Source: Candidatus Neomicrothrix sp. UBA7884 (GTDB lineage Bacteria; Actinomycetota; Acidimicrobiia; Acidimicrobiales; MedAcidi-G1). From it: a stretch of 64,000 bases of DNA. Both the position numbers and the translations under genes were made by a program. The stretch covers positions 1-64,000 of the forward strand of contig DLRQ01000090.1 in the NCBI GenBank assembly GCA_002501135.1, given 5' to 3'. The notes beneath the pieces were generated by a model. It saw only the letters and a list, made by a program, of their open reading frames with translations. It was not told the origin of the DNA and did no database searches. Shown one piece after another: positions 42,418-51,169 of this stretch (positions are counted from its first letter, which is position 1; each line of letters begins with the position of its first letter).

Positions 42418-43929
42418 ATGCCCGTACCAAAGACGCTCGGCATTGAAACCGAGTACGGGATCGTTCACCGGGGGGTTGACGATCCAAATCCGATCAGTGC
42501 TTCGTCACTTCTGATCAACGCCTACCTAAGCAGGCGCTCCCAGCCAGGTGTTGGGCCAGGATCTCCCAGGGTGGGCTGGGACTTCATCGACGAGACACCC
42601 CACAACGATGTCCGCGGCTTCAGCCACATCGGATCAATGGCCCCCGAGGTCGAGACACACCTCGTCAATGCCGTCCTCACAAACGGCGCCCGCTATTACG
42701 TCGATCATGCACACCCCGAACTGAGTACGCCCGAGTGCGCCGATGCCATGGCTGTGCTCCGTCACGACCGCGCAGCTGAACTCATAATGATCGAGTCGAT
42801 GTCGGCGGCAAACGAGGTGCTGCCCGACGGTGAGGAACTGGTCGTCTACAAGAACAACTCCGACGGCAAGGGCAACAGCTACGGCTGCCATGAGAACTAT
42901 CTGATGGACAGGGCCACGCCGTTTGCCGACATCGTGCAGCACGCCACCACCCACTTCGTGACGCGTCAGGTCTTCACCGGCGCCGGCAAGGTCGGAAGTG
43001 AGGCGCCGTGGATTCCGGGAGATGCGGTCGCATTCCAACTCACCCAGCGCGCTGACTTCTTCGAGGAGGAGGTCGGTCTCGAGACCACCCTCAAGCGCCC
43101 GATTATCAACACCCGTGACGAACCCCATGCAGACCCGCTCCTCTACAGGCGCCTCCACGTGATCGTTGGCGATGCCAACCTCTGCGAGGTCGCAACCCTC
43201 CTCAAACTGGGAACAACCGCGATCGTGCTTGCAATGGTCGAGGAGGGCCTCATGGACCCCGCACTCCAGATCTCCGACCCGGTCCGTGCCATTCAGGCCG
43301 TTTCCCTCGACACCAGCTTAAGACAACCGCTCCTTCTCGCTGACGGCCGTACGGCGACAGCTGTCGACATTCAGTGGCAACTGCTTGAACAGGCCCAGAA
43401 GTTCACCCTGCAGCGAGGAACCGAGTTGACGGGCGGGTCGGTCGCCGATCTGGTACTGCTTCGCTGGGAAGAGGCCCTCACCTCGCTCGAAGCCGACCCG
43501 TCAGAACTGGTCGGGGTGGTGGACTGGGTCACCAAGAAGCACCTTCTCGACGGGTTGGCTGAACGCCACGGCCTCAGCCCGGACGATGCACGTCTGGCCG
43601 CACTCGACCTCCAATACCACGACCTGCGCCCTGAGCGCTCACTCTTTGCGAGGGTTGGCGCTGAGACCCTCGTCGACACACCGGACGCGGTAATCGCAAT
43701 GGAGCAGCCGCCCGATGACACCAGGGCCTACTTCAGGGGTCGTTGCCTGCAGAAGTGGCCCGAGGACATCGTGGCAGCCAACTGGGACTCGATGGTCTTT
43801 GACCTGGGACGACAGGTGCTCAGGCGCGTCCCCATGATGGAGCCGACCCGTGGCACCCGCGAGCATGTGGGTACGCTCCTCGATGAGTGCGAGACGGTTT
43901 CAGAACTACTTGACAGGCTGTCCACATGA
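42418..43929 (+). CDS. dop: Pup deamidase/depupylase
   Basis: Removes Pup from conjugates and, where Pup ends in Gln, converts it to Glu. The 503-aa protein is of the glutamine-synthetase/carboxylate-amine-ligase fold; GIETEYGIVHRG near the N-terminus and [16 protein letters not shown] near 142-157 are shared with PafA. The loop after residue 40 (about 40-60) is longer than in PafA, as expected of Dop. Since Pup here ends in Glu, only the depupylase role should be needed. It has its own leaderless-type promoter. Confidence 0.95.
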   Translation: MPVPKTLGIETEYGIVHRGVDDPNPISASSLLINAYLSRRSQPGVGPGSPRVGWDFIDETPHNDVRGFSHIGSMAPEVETHLVNAVLTNGARYYVDHAHPELSTPECADAMAVLRHDRAAELIMIESMSAANEVLPDGEELVVYKNNSDGKGNSYGCHENYLMDRATPFADIVQHATTHFVTRQVFTGAGKVGSEAPWIPGDAVAFQLTQRADFFEEEVGLETTLKRPIINTRDEPHADPLLYRRLHVIVGDANLCEVATLLKLGTTAIVLAMVEEGLMDPALQISDPVRAIQAVSLDTSLRQPLLLADGRTATAVDIQWQLLEQAQKFTLQRGTELTGGSVADLVLLRWEEALTSLEADPSELVGVVDWVTKKHLLDGLAERHGLSPDDARLAALDLQYHDLRPERSLFARVGAETLVDTPDAVIAMEQPPDDTRAYFRGRCLQKWPEDIVAANWDSMVFDLGRQVLRRVPMMEPTRGTREHVGTLLDECETVSELLDRLST

Positions 43930-43962
43930 TGGTCCGGTCCGGTCCGCGAGCGAGGAGACGAC

Positions 43963-44166
43963 ATGGCTGAGCAGGAACAAAGGAGGCCGGTTCGCGACGA
44001 GAATGACCGGGAAGAGCCCGTCGATGTCGCCGCCGCACAGTCGGCCAGCAGGGGGAGCGATCGCCTGAAAGGCGAACTCGACGACCTGCTCGACGAAATC
44101 GACGAGGTGCTTGAGTCAAACGCCGAGGAGTTTGTGAAGAGCTATATCCAAAAGGGCGGCGAGTAG
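43963..44166 (+). CDS. pup: Prokaryotic ubiquitin-like protein Pup
   Basis: A 67-aa disordered protein tag. It has the charged N-terminus, the helical Mpa-binding part (LKGELDDLLDEIDEVLESNAEEF, positions about 36-58) and the C-terminus KGGE. The last residue is already Glu, the form PafA can ligate, whereas mycobacterial Pup ends in Gln. A GAGGAG ribosome site lies 7-8 bases before ATG 43963. It sits between dop and prcB as in most actinobacteria. Confidence 0.97.
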   Translation: MAEQEQRRPVRDENDREEPVDVAAAQSASRGSDRLKGELDDLLDEIDEVLESNAEEFVKSYIQKGGE

Positions 44167-44184
44167 GCAGCCTCCCGACCGGGT

Positions 44185-44190
44185 TAGCCT
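44185..44190 (+). promoter_or_regulatory. -10 box of prcB (leaderless)
   Basis: TAGCCT, 6 bases before GTG 44197. Confidence 0.55.
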
Positions 44191-44196
44191 CCGCAC

Positions 44197-45000
44197 GTGA
44201 CCTTTCCGCTTTTCGCCCCGGCCGAGGACCCCGGTCCCAGCTTCGTTGCCCTGTTGGCCCGCCTCGGCATGGACCGACCCGGGTCCGATCTCGGACCGGC
44301 GGCATCCCAGGGTCTCGACGGGATCGCGCACGGCACCACGGTGCTGGCCATTCGCTTCGCCGACGGTGTTGTCATGGCAGGGGACCGGCGGGCAACCAGC
44401 GGCCACCTGATCAGCCATCGTTCAATCGAGAAGGTCTTCCCGGCCGACTCCGGGTCCGGGGTGGCCATTGCCGGTGCAGCCGGGCCGGCAATGGAGATGG
44501 TGCGGTTGTTCCAGCTCCAGCTTGAGCACTACGAGAAGGTCGAGGGAAGCCCCCTCAGCCTCGAGGGTAAGGCCAACCAGTTGACCCTGATGCTGCGCTC
44601 CCACCTGCCGGTGGCGATGATGGGCCTACCCGTGGTCCCCCTCTTTGCCGGCTACGACAAGCAGCAGCGTCGAGGCCGCCTGTTTCAGTTCGACATAACC
44701 GGAGGGCGCTACGAGGAGCAGGACCATGCAGCAACCGGATCCGGAAGCCTCCACGCCACCACCGTCATGAAGCTCCGCTTCAACGACGACCTCGACGCTG
44801 ACTCGGCCCTCGACCTTGCCGTCGAGGCTCTCTTCCAGGCGGCCGACGAAGACAGCGCCACGGGTGGGCCCGACATGGTCCGCGGCATCTTCCCCGTCCT
44901 GGCCACCATTACCTCCTCAGGATTCGAGCGGCTTCCAGACGAAGATGTCGCCAGCCGCACCTCGGTCTTTCTTGACCGCCTGAGCGGCGGTGCCCGGTGA
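44197..45000 (+). CDS. prcB: Proteasome beta subunit
   Basis: Catalytic subunit of the 20S core. The 267-aa precursor carries a 46-residue propeptide that is removed at HG-T, exposing T47 (TTVLAIRFADGVVMAGDRRAT) as the N-terminal nucleophile. The aspartate in GDRRAT and the lysine in IEKVF complete the usual active-site set. The GTG start follows a TAGCCT box by 6 bases. prcA begins 34 bases downstream. Confidence 0.96.
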   Translation: MTFPLFAPAEDPGPSFVALLARLGMDRPGSDLGPAASQGLDGIAHGTTVLAIRFADGVVMAGDRRATSGHLISHRSIEKVFPADSGSGVAIAGAAGPAMEMVRLFQLQLEHYEKVEGSPLSLEGKANQLTLMLRSHLPVAMMGLPVVPLFAGYDKQQRRGRLFQFDITGGRYEEQDHAATGSGSLHATTVMKLRFNDDLDADSALDLAVEALFQAADEDSATGGPDMVRGIFPVLATITSSGFERLPDEDVASRTSVFLDRLSGGAR

Positions 45001-45034
45001 TCAGGGTCCACCCCCGAACCCGGGGTAGTCGGTC

Positions 45035-45712
45035 ATGACCGTTCCCATGTACGTGTCACCCGAACAGGTGATGAAGGACCGGGCCGACTATGCCCGCAAG
45101 GGAATCGCCCGCGGCCGGGCGTCGGTAGCCAGCACCTACAGTGATGGCGTCCTGCTATGCGCCGAGAATCCCTCCAAGACCCTCCGCAAGGTGAGCGAGA
45201 TCTACGACCGAATCGGCTTCATGGGAGTCGGCAAGTACAACGAGTTCGACCAACTTCGGATTGCCGGTGTTCGACACGCTGACCTGAAGGGTTACTCCTA
45301 CAGCCGGGCCGATGTTGATGCACGTTGGCTGGCCAACCAGTACGCGCAGATCCTCGGCCAGTACTTCACACATGAGATGAAGCCACTTGAGGTCGAGATG
45401 TTGATTGCCGAGATGGGCACGGAGCCCGACGGTGACCGTTTGTTCCACCTGCTGTATGACGGAACCGTGATGGACACAACCAGTTACGTGGTCATTGGCG
45501 GAGAGGCAGACGTGATCAGGGAGCGGATGGAGGCCTCATGGGCCGTTGGTGCCGACCTCCAGACAGCCCTCCGACTGGCAGTGGGTGCGCTTGCCGGACC
45601 CGACAGAAACCTCGTCCCAGATGATCTCGAGGTAGCGGTTCTTGCCAGGGACAATGGCAGACGGGCATTCCTGCGCCTCGAGGGTGAGGCGCTCGCCACA
45701 CTCCTCGGCTGA
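45035..45712 (+). CDS. prcA: Proteasome alpha subunit
   Basis: Non-catalytic outer-ring subunit of the 20S core, 225 aa. The N-terminal gate helix ([23 protein letters not shown], residues 6-28) and [11 protein letters not shown] are typical. No threonine nucleophile is exposed. It docks the GQYL tail of Mpa between adjacent subunits. The tail lacks the long acidic extension of some PrcA proteins. pafA begins 13 bases after the stop. Confidence 0.96.
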   Translation: MTVPMYVSPEQVMKDRADYARKGIARGRASVASTYSDGVLLCAENPSKTLRKVSEIYDRIGFMGVGKYNEFDQLRIAGVRHADLKGYSYSRADVDARWLANQYAQILGQYFTHEMKPLEVEMLIAEMGTEPDGDRLFHLLYDGTVMDTTSYVVIGGEADVIRERMEASWAVGADLQTALRLAVGALAGPDRNLVPDDLEVAVLARDNGRRAFLRLEGEALATLLG

Positions 45713-45725
45713 CGGCGGGAGACCT

Positions 45726-47084
45726 GTGGAGCGTCGCATCTACGGGATTGAGAACGAGTTCGGCGTCACCTGCACTCTGGATGGCCAACGTCGCCTGAGC
45801 CCCGATGAGGTTGCGCGCTACCTGTTCCGCAAGGTGGTTGACTGGGGCCGCAGTTCAAACGTGTTCCTCGTCAACGGTGCACGCCTCTACCTGGACGTGG
45901 GTTCACACCCGGAGTACGCGACGCCTGAATGCGACTCGGTCCACGACGTGGTTGCGCATGAAAAGGCCGGGGAGCGAATCCTCGAGCAGCTCATCGGCTC
46001 AGCCGAGGAGCGACTCCGAGAAGAGGGAGTCAACGGCAAGGTCTTCCTCTTCAAGAACAACACGGACTCTGCCGGAAACTCCTACGGATGCCACGAGAAC
46101 TACCTGACCACACGACGCGAGGACGGAGCCGAGTATGCCGAGACACTGATTCCATTTCTGGTCAGCCGCCAGATCTACACAGGTGCCGGGAAGGTGCTCC
46201 AGACAGCGCGAGGATCGATGTACTGCATAAGCCAGCGGGCTGAGCACATCTGGGAGGGAGTCTCCAGCGCCACCACCCGCTCAAGGCCAATAATCAACTC
46301 GCGGGACGAACCGCATGCCGATGCCGAACGCTTCAGGCGACTGCATGTGATCGTGGGTGACTCCAACATGAGCGAGTACACCACCTTTCTGAAGATGGGC
46401 GCGTGCGGGATACTCCTTCGAATGCTGGAGGAGCCCAACGTGATCCTGCGTGACATGACCCTGGAGAACCCGATCAGGGCTATCCGTGAGATCAGCCACG
46501 ACCCGACCTGTCGGCGAACCGTTCGTCTGGCCAACGGCCGTGAGATGAGCGCTCTTGACATGCAGACCGAGTTTCTCGAGCGTGCACTCCGGTTCGCAGA
46601 GCACCGCGACATGAGCTCCGAGGAGACCAAGGTCCTTGAGATGTGGCAGCACTGCATCGAGGGAATAGCCAGGGACCCGATGGATCTGGTAGCGGAGTGC
46701 GACTGGGTTGCCAAGAGACACCTGATCGACGGCTACATGGGGCGTCACAACCTGCCACTCTCAGATCCCGCTGTCGCCCTTGTCGACCTGCAGTACCACG
46801 ACGTAGACCGTCGCAGAGGCCTCTTCTACCGGATGCAGGACCGGGGTCTCATGAGGCGAACCACCACCGATGCTGTTGTCGAGGAGGCAATGGCCAATGC
46901 ACCCAACAGCACACGCGCACGGCTCCGGGGCGAGTTCATCAAGCGTGCCAAGGAACGCAAACGCGACTACACCGTCGACTGGGTTCACCTGAAGTTGAAC
47001 GACCAGGCCCAACGAACTGTCCTATGCAAGGACCCGTTCAGGTCCGAGGACGAGCGGGTGCAGAAGCTCATCGACTCGCTCTGA
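45726..47084 (+). CDS. pafA: Proteasome accessory factor A (Pup ligase)
   Basis: Links the C-terminal glutamate of Pup to lysines of target proteins using ATP. From GTG 45726 the protein has 452 aa, the same length as M. tuberculosis PafA, and starts [14 protein letters not shown]. The Mg-ATP and catalytic region includes [14 protein letters not shown] (near 57-70) with the conserved aspartate, and [21 protein letters not shown] lies about 6 bases upstream. A longer frame from 45642 overlaps prcA and is not needed. Confidence 0.96.
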   Translation: MERRIYGIENEFGVTCTLDGQRRLSPDEVARYLFRKVVDWGRSSNVFLVNGARLYLDVGSHPEYATPECDSVHDVVAHEKAGERILEQLIGSAEERLREEGVNGKVFLFKNNTDSAGNSYGCHENYLTTRREDGAEYAETLIPFLVSRQIYTGAGKVLQTARGSMYCISQRAEHIWEGVSSATTRSRPIINSRDEPHADAERFRRLHVIVGDSNMSEYTTFLKMGACGILLRMLEEPNVILRDMTLENPIRAIREISHDPTCRRTVRLANGREMSALDMQTEFLERALRFAEHRDMSSEETKVLEMWQHCIEGIARDPMDLVAECDWVAKRHLIDGYMGRHNLPLSDPAVALVDLQYHDVDRRRGLFYRMQDRGLMRRTTTDAVVEEAMANAPNSTRARLRGEFIKRAKERKRDYTVDWVHLKLNDQAQRTVLCKDPFRSEDERVQKLIDSL

Positions 47085-47103
47085 GGTCAGGGGCTGCCAC
47101 GCC

Positions 47104-47109
47104 TAGGCT
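47104..47109 (+). promoter_or_regulatory. -10 box of pafBC (leaderless)
   Basis: TAGGCT, 6 bases before GTG 47116. Confidence 0.55.
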
Positions 47110-47115
47110 GCAGCC

Positions 47116-48039
47116 GTGAAGAAGTTGGAGCGGTTGCTCAACCTGGTAGCGGCGATGCTGGCGACCGAACAGCCCCTGAGCCGCCAGGATCTGCGCAGAC
47201 GACTCCCCGACGGCGCCTACTCCGACAACAGCGAGAGTTTCAGAAGGGCCTTTGAACGGGACAAGGAGGAGCTCCGCTCGATGGGCCTGCCCCTGTCCGT
47301 TGAACCTGTTCCCGGGACCGATCCGCCTGTTGACGGTTACCGGATACGCCCTGGGGACTATGAGGCTGACATGCCGGCGCTCACGGCCGACGAACTGGCG
47401 GCCCTGCACCTGGCGTCCAACCTCGTGCGCCTCAGGGATGCGCCCAGATCGGACCCGTTCTGGAGGCTCGGAGGGGTGCTGCAGACCGATTCTCCCGAGG
47501 TGGGAGCCGTCGCCGAGGTACCGGCAGGGGAGGCCGTCAGAGAACTCATGACAGCCACGGCGGAACGGCGCATCGTGGCCTTCGGGTACAACGGTCGCAA
47601 CCGGACCGTGGAGCCACACAGCCTTGTATTTACCCGGGGACGTTGGTATCTGGCCGGCCACGATCAGGGACCCGCCGAGTCAAGACAGTTCAGGGTGGAT
47701 CGAATTGCCGGCCCGGTCTCTGCCGGTGAGGCCGGGGGCTTTGCGAGGCCCGAGGACCCGGTTGAAGTCAATGTCGAGCCAGCCTGGCGCTACGGCGAGG
47801 ACGGGCCACTCCTGGCCAGCCTGCTGGTTCACCGACGCAATGTCCCCTGGATCGTCGACTTTCTAGGCGAAGATGCCGTTCAGGAGCGCAGAGAGGACGG
47901 CTCGGCAGTAGTCGTGGAGACGGTTCGAAACCGCGAAGCCTTTCGTTCCTTCGTGCTCACCTTCCTCGATGGAGCTGAACTCCTGGGTCCGGACGAGCTC
48001 AGAACCGACATGGTCACGTGGCTTGAGGCGCTCCGATGA
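47116..48039 (+). CDS. pafB: PafB, WYL-domain transcription regulator
   Basis: First half of the PafBC heterodimer, which in mycobacteria activates the LexA/RecA-independent DNA damage response; despite its name it is not needed for pupylation. The 307-aa protein has an N-terminal winged helix (1-70, LSRQDLRRRLPDGAY), the PafB linker (about 80-135), a WYL domain (about 140-215, with GRWYLAGHDQG) and a C-terminal WCX domain. pafC overlaps its stop by 4 bases (ATGA). Confidence 0.92.
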   Translation: MKKLERLLNLVAAMLATEQPLSRQDLRRRLPDGAYSDNSESFRRAFERDKEELRSMGLPLSVEPVPGTDPPVDGYRIRPGDYEADMPALTADELAALHLASNLVRLRDAPRSDPFWRLGGVLQTDSPEVGAVAEVPAGEAVRELMTATAERRIVAFGYNGRNRTVEPHSLVFTRGRWYLAGHDQGPAESRQFRVDRIAGPVSAGEAGGFARPEDPVEVNVEPAWRYGEDGPLLASLLVHRRNVPWIVDFLGEDAVQERREDGSAVVVETVRNREAFRSFVLTFLDGAELLGPDELRTDMVTWLEALR

Positions 48040-48989
48040 CCTCCCTTACGGCCCTTGACCGCCTGCGACGCCTTCTGGCCGTAATCCCGTGGGTGGTGGA
48101 GCGGGACGGCCCACTGATCGACGAGGTCGTCGAGAGGTTCGACTACCACCGAGCCGAACTGCTCGAGGACCTTGAGCACGTTTTGTTCTTCGTCGGTGTT
48201 CACCCGTTCACCCCCGACTGCCTGATCGACGTAACCGTTGCTGAGGAACGGGTCTGGATCAGGTATGCCGACTGGTTCCGGAGGCCTATGCGCCTCAGTT
48301 CCGTGGAGACCCTTGCGCTGAACGCAGCGGGTCGCTCGGTAGCAGCCATCACAGACGACGACGAGTTGGGTCCGCTGGAGCGAGCCCTGACCAAGTTGGC
48401 GAGCGGAATGTCGACAGGCGACAACCGGGCCGTCGAGGTACGTCTCGGGCCAGGGTCCACTGGCACCATCGACATCATCCGTGCAGCTTTAGCCGACCGG
48501 ACAACAGTCGATATCGACTACTACTCGTACGGCCGGGATGCATCCGGACAACGTCTTGTTGATCCCTACAGGTTCTACGCCGACAAGGGCCACTGGTATG
48601 TGAGCGGCCACTGCCACGAGGCTGAATCCCAGCGGGTGTTTCGCCTTGACCGCATCAGCCGCTGCGAGCCGACCTCTCTGGGTTTCGACGCACCAGAGGC
48701 ACCTGACGACACAGTCGACCACATACCCACCAATGGAGACCTCCCTGAGGTGGTTGTCGAACTCGCCGCAGAGGCCAGGTGGGTGGTCGAGGAGTACCCA
48801 CACAGCGGAGTTCAGGAATTCTCGGATGGGATGGTCCGCGTTCGCCTGCCTGTCTCATCTCCGCAGTGGTTGGAACGCCTGCTGCTGCGTCTCGGTCCGA
48901 CGGGATCGGTGGTCGAGGCTCCCGACGGTCTCGGCACCGAGATCCGCTCAGCGGCTGCCCGACGCATTCTCGCCCTGTACGGAGTCTGA
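48036..48989 (+). CDS. pafC: PafC, WYL-domain transcription regulator
   Basis: Second half of PafBC, 317 aa. It has a divergent winged helix (1-70), a linker, a WYL domain near 150-215 (TVDIDYYSYGRDASGQRLVDPYRFY then KGHWYVSGHCH) and the WCX part near 230-310. The single-stranded DNA or other ligand sensed by the WYL domains is a family-level expectation. Translation is coupled to pafB. lepB begins 41 bases after the stop from its own promoter. Confidence 0.92.
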   Translation: MTSLTALDRLRRLLAVIPWVVERDGPLIDEVVERFDYHRAELLEDLEHVLFFVGVHPFTPDCLIDVTVAEERVWIRYADWFRRPMRLSSVETLALNAAGRSVAAITDDDELGPLERALTKLASGMSTGDNRAVEVRLGPGSTGTIDIIRAALADRTTVDIDYYSYGRDASGQRLVDPYRFYADKGHWYVSGHCHEAESQRVFRLDRISRCEPTSLGFDAPEAPDDTVDHIPTNGDLPEVVVELAAEARWVVEEYPHSGVQEFSDGMVRVRLPVSSPQWLERLLLRLGPTGSVVEAPDGLGTEIRSAAARRILALYGV

Positions 48990-49017
48990 GCGCCACCGCG
49001 AGCAGGCGCACGGGGGC

Positions 49018-49023
49018 TAGGTT
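49018..49023 (+). promoter_or_regulatory. -10 box of lepB (leaderless)
   Basis: TAGGTT, 7 bases before GTG 49031. Confidence 0.5.
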
Positions 49024-49030
49024 CGGCGCC

Positions 49031-49996
49031 GTGGACGGCGACTACGGAGATGGCGGTGTTGACGAGCAGGCGACTGATGACGCCTGGGCAGACGAGCTCA
49101 TCGAACGGGCCAGGGCAAGGTCCGCTGATGTCCCACCAGAACCCATTGCCGAGGTCACCACACCCGTGCACCCCACCGGGCCTCCTCACGGGGGCAGCGA
49201 CCTCCGACAGGGAGGCCCCAGACAGCCGGTAGTGCCCGAAGGGACCCCTGAGCGCCGCCCGGCCCTTGTTACATTCGAGGACATTCATGGTTCCTCAGGA
49301 GCATTCCCCGCTCTTCCTGAAGAAGAGCCGCAACAACTCCCGTCACAGTTCAGCCAGCACGTGCCGGACGAACCGCCGGGACAGCCTCGCCCGGACCCCA
49401 TGCATCAGGTGGACCTCGGGATACCCGGGTCAGCAGTCAGCTTCCGCAAGACCCTCGTCGAGTGGGGGAGTGTCATAGTCGGAGCGCTGGTCATGGCTCT
49501 TCTCGTGAAGGCCTACCTGTTTCAGGCCTTCTATATCCCGTCGCCCTCGATGGAACCGACGCTGGGCAACGGTGACCGGATCATCGTAAACAAGTTGAGC
49601 TACAGGCTGCATGAGGTGAACAGGGGCGACGTCGTTGTCTTCAAGGCACCACAGGGTGCAGTGAACGGCATCGAAGATTTGATCAAGCGCGTCATTGCTC
49701 TACCCGGGGAAACCATCAGCACCGAGGCAGGAAGGGTTCGAGTCGACGGCGGCCTCCTGTTGGAGCCGTACCTTGTCTCCCAGGACCTCACCTCCGGATT
49801 CACCCTTCCTCCCGGATGCCAAAACCCGACCGGGGCAGCCGATACCTGTCTGGTTCCACCGGGTCACGTATTCGTTCTGGGAGACAATCGGACCAACTCG
49901 AAGGACAGCCGCATTTTCGGCCCGATTCCCGAGGATGCCATCCTCGGGCGGGCATTTCTACGGGTCTGGCCTCTCGGCGACATTGGCCGGCTCTGA
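49031..49996 (+). CDS. lepB: Signal peptidase I
   Basis: Membrane protease that removes signal peptides. From GTG 49031 it has 321 aa. The catalytic dyad is S173 in PSPSMEPTL and K219 in IKRVIALPGE; the LGDNRTNSKDSR block is near the C-terminus. One membrane span lies at about 146-163. The first 140 residues form an acidic, proline-rich cytoplasmic extension that is not needed for catalysis. A frame extending to 48779 overlaps pafC and is rejected. The gene lies between pafC and tatA, which are adjacent in M. tuberculosis. Confidence 0.93.
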   Translation: MDGDYGDGGVDEQATDDAWADELIERARARSADVPPEPIAEVTTPVHPTGPPHGGSDLRQGGPRQPVVPEGTPERRPALVTFEDIHGSSGAFPALPEEEPQQLPSQFSQHVPDEPPGQPRPDPMHQVDLGIPGSAVSFRKTLVEWGSVIVGALVMALLVKAYLFQAFYIPSPSMEPTLGNGDRIIVNKLSYRLHEVNRGDVVVFKAPQGAVNGIEDLIKRVIALPGETISTEAGRVRVDGGLLLEPYLVSQDLTSGFTLPPGCQNPTGAADTCLVPPGHVFVLGDNRTNSKDSRIFGPIPEDAILGRAFLRVWPLGDIGRL

Positions 49997-50042
49997 CCTT
50001 TCCAGTTTTCCTTCGCCCAGTTCTCCGACTGGTGCCCACCGG

Positions 50043-50048
50043 TAGGCT
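50043..50048 (+). promoter_or_regulatory. -10 box of tatA (leaderless)
   Basis: TAGGCT, 6 bases before ATG 50055. Confidence 0.55.
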
Positions 50049-50054
50049 GCTCTG

Positions 50055-50390
50055 ATGGGCAACTTGGGAGGCAGTGAGGTTCTCGTCATCCTCCTCGTCG
50101 GCCTGCTGGTTCTCGGCCCAGCGAGACTGCCCGAGGTGACACGCCAGATCGGCCGAGTCCTGCGAGAGGTTCGAAGGGTCACAACCGGCTTCCAGGAAGA
50201 GCTGCGCGCTGCGGTCGAAGACCCTGGACTTGAACTGGAGGCCAGGGCCAGAGGAGATGCCCTGACATCCATGGGCTCACCGGATTCGACGGAAGGAACC
50301 CGGCCCGATCAGCCCTTGGCCCAGGAACCCGACGAGGGAACGCCAGAACAACAAGACATCCCCGATGCCACAACAGCCAATGATGACTGA
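50055..50390 (+). CDS. tatA: Twin-arginine translocase subunit TatA/TatB
   Basis: A 111-aa membrane protein with one N-terminal span (about 7-20, SEVLVILLVGLLVLGP), the conserved GPARLPE hinge and an amphipathic helix (25-50), then an acidic disordered tail. The long tail and the GPxRLPE hinge are TatB-like; it may serve as TatA or TatB. tatC begins 8 bases downstream, so the two make the export channel for folded proteins. Confidence 0.9.
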   Translation: MGNLGGSEVLVILLVGLLVLGPARLPEVTRQIGRVLREVRRVTTGFQEELRAAVEDPGLELEARARGDALTSMGSPDSTEGTRPDQPLAQEPDEGTPEQQDIPDATTANDD

Positions 50391-50398
50391 GTTCCACG

Positions 50399-51169
50399 AT
50401 GTCTGACAAGAACGCAGGAACAATGTCCCTCGTCTCGCACCTTGAAGAGCTCCGGAAACGCCTGCTCATCTCTGTCCTGGCCGTCGGTGCAGGCGCCCTG
50501 GGCTGCTGGTTTCTCTATCCCCAGATCCTCGACCTGCTGCTCCGCCCCTACTGCAGCATCCGTCTGGGAGCAGGCCCGACTGCGGTGTTCGGGAGTGGAT
50601 GCGAGCTGCTTGTGACTGATCCGTTGGAGCCATTCACGGTGCGTCTCAGCGTCGCCGGCTACGGCGGTATGGCCCTGGCGATGCCGGTACTCCTCTGGCA
50701 GGTCTGGCGCTTTGTCGTACCCGGGCTCTACTCACGTGAGCGGCGCTGGGCTGTCCCGTTCGTGCTCGCCGGCCTGATTCTGTTTGCAGCAGGCTGCGGT
50801 CTGGCCTACTGGAGCATCCCGAGGGCCCTCGAATTCCTTGTGGACATTGGTGGCCCCGACCTCGTGAGCGTCTTCTCGCCGGCCAAGTACATCAGCTTCG
50901 TCATCAAGATGACCATGGCATTCGGCATTGGTTTCGAGTTTCCACTGGTTCTGGTTTTTCTCCAGTTGGTCGGAATCCTCAGCCCGGCAGCACTCAGGCG
51001 TGCACGCCGGTACGCCATTGTGGGAATCGTCACACTGGTCGCCGTCCTGACCCCGAGTGGAGACCCCTTCACCCTCATGATCCTCTCTGTGCCCATGTGG
51101 TTGTTCTACGAGGCATCAATTCTGATCGGCGTACTCCACGAGCGCCGCCGCAGACGCTCCGAGGGGTGA
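50399..51169 (+). CDS. tatC: Sec-independent protein translocase TatC
   Basis: Six-span core of the twin-arginine translocase that recognises RR signal peptides; 256 aa. The N-terminal SLVSHLEELRKRLLIS block and the FGIGFEFPLVLVFLQLVGI segment with its conserved glutamate are characteristic. The GTG start of helY overlaps its stop (GTGA). tatA-tatC-helY is the order found in M. tuberculosis. Confidence 0.95.
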   Translation: MSDKNAGTMSLVSHLEELRKRLLISVLAVGAGALGCWFLYPQILDLLLRPYCSIRLGAGPTAVFGSGCELLVTDPLEPFTVRLSVAGYGGMALAMPVLLWQVWRFVVPGLYSRERRWAVPFVLAGLILFAAGCGLAYWSIPRALEFLVDIGGPDLVSVFSPAKYISFVIKMTMAFGIGFEFPLVLVFLQLVGILSPAALRRARRYAIVGIVTLVAVLTPSGDPFTLMILSVPMWLFYEASILIGVLHERRRRRSEG

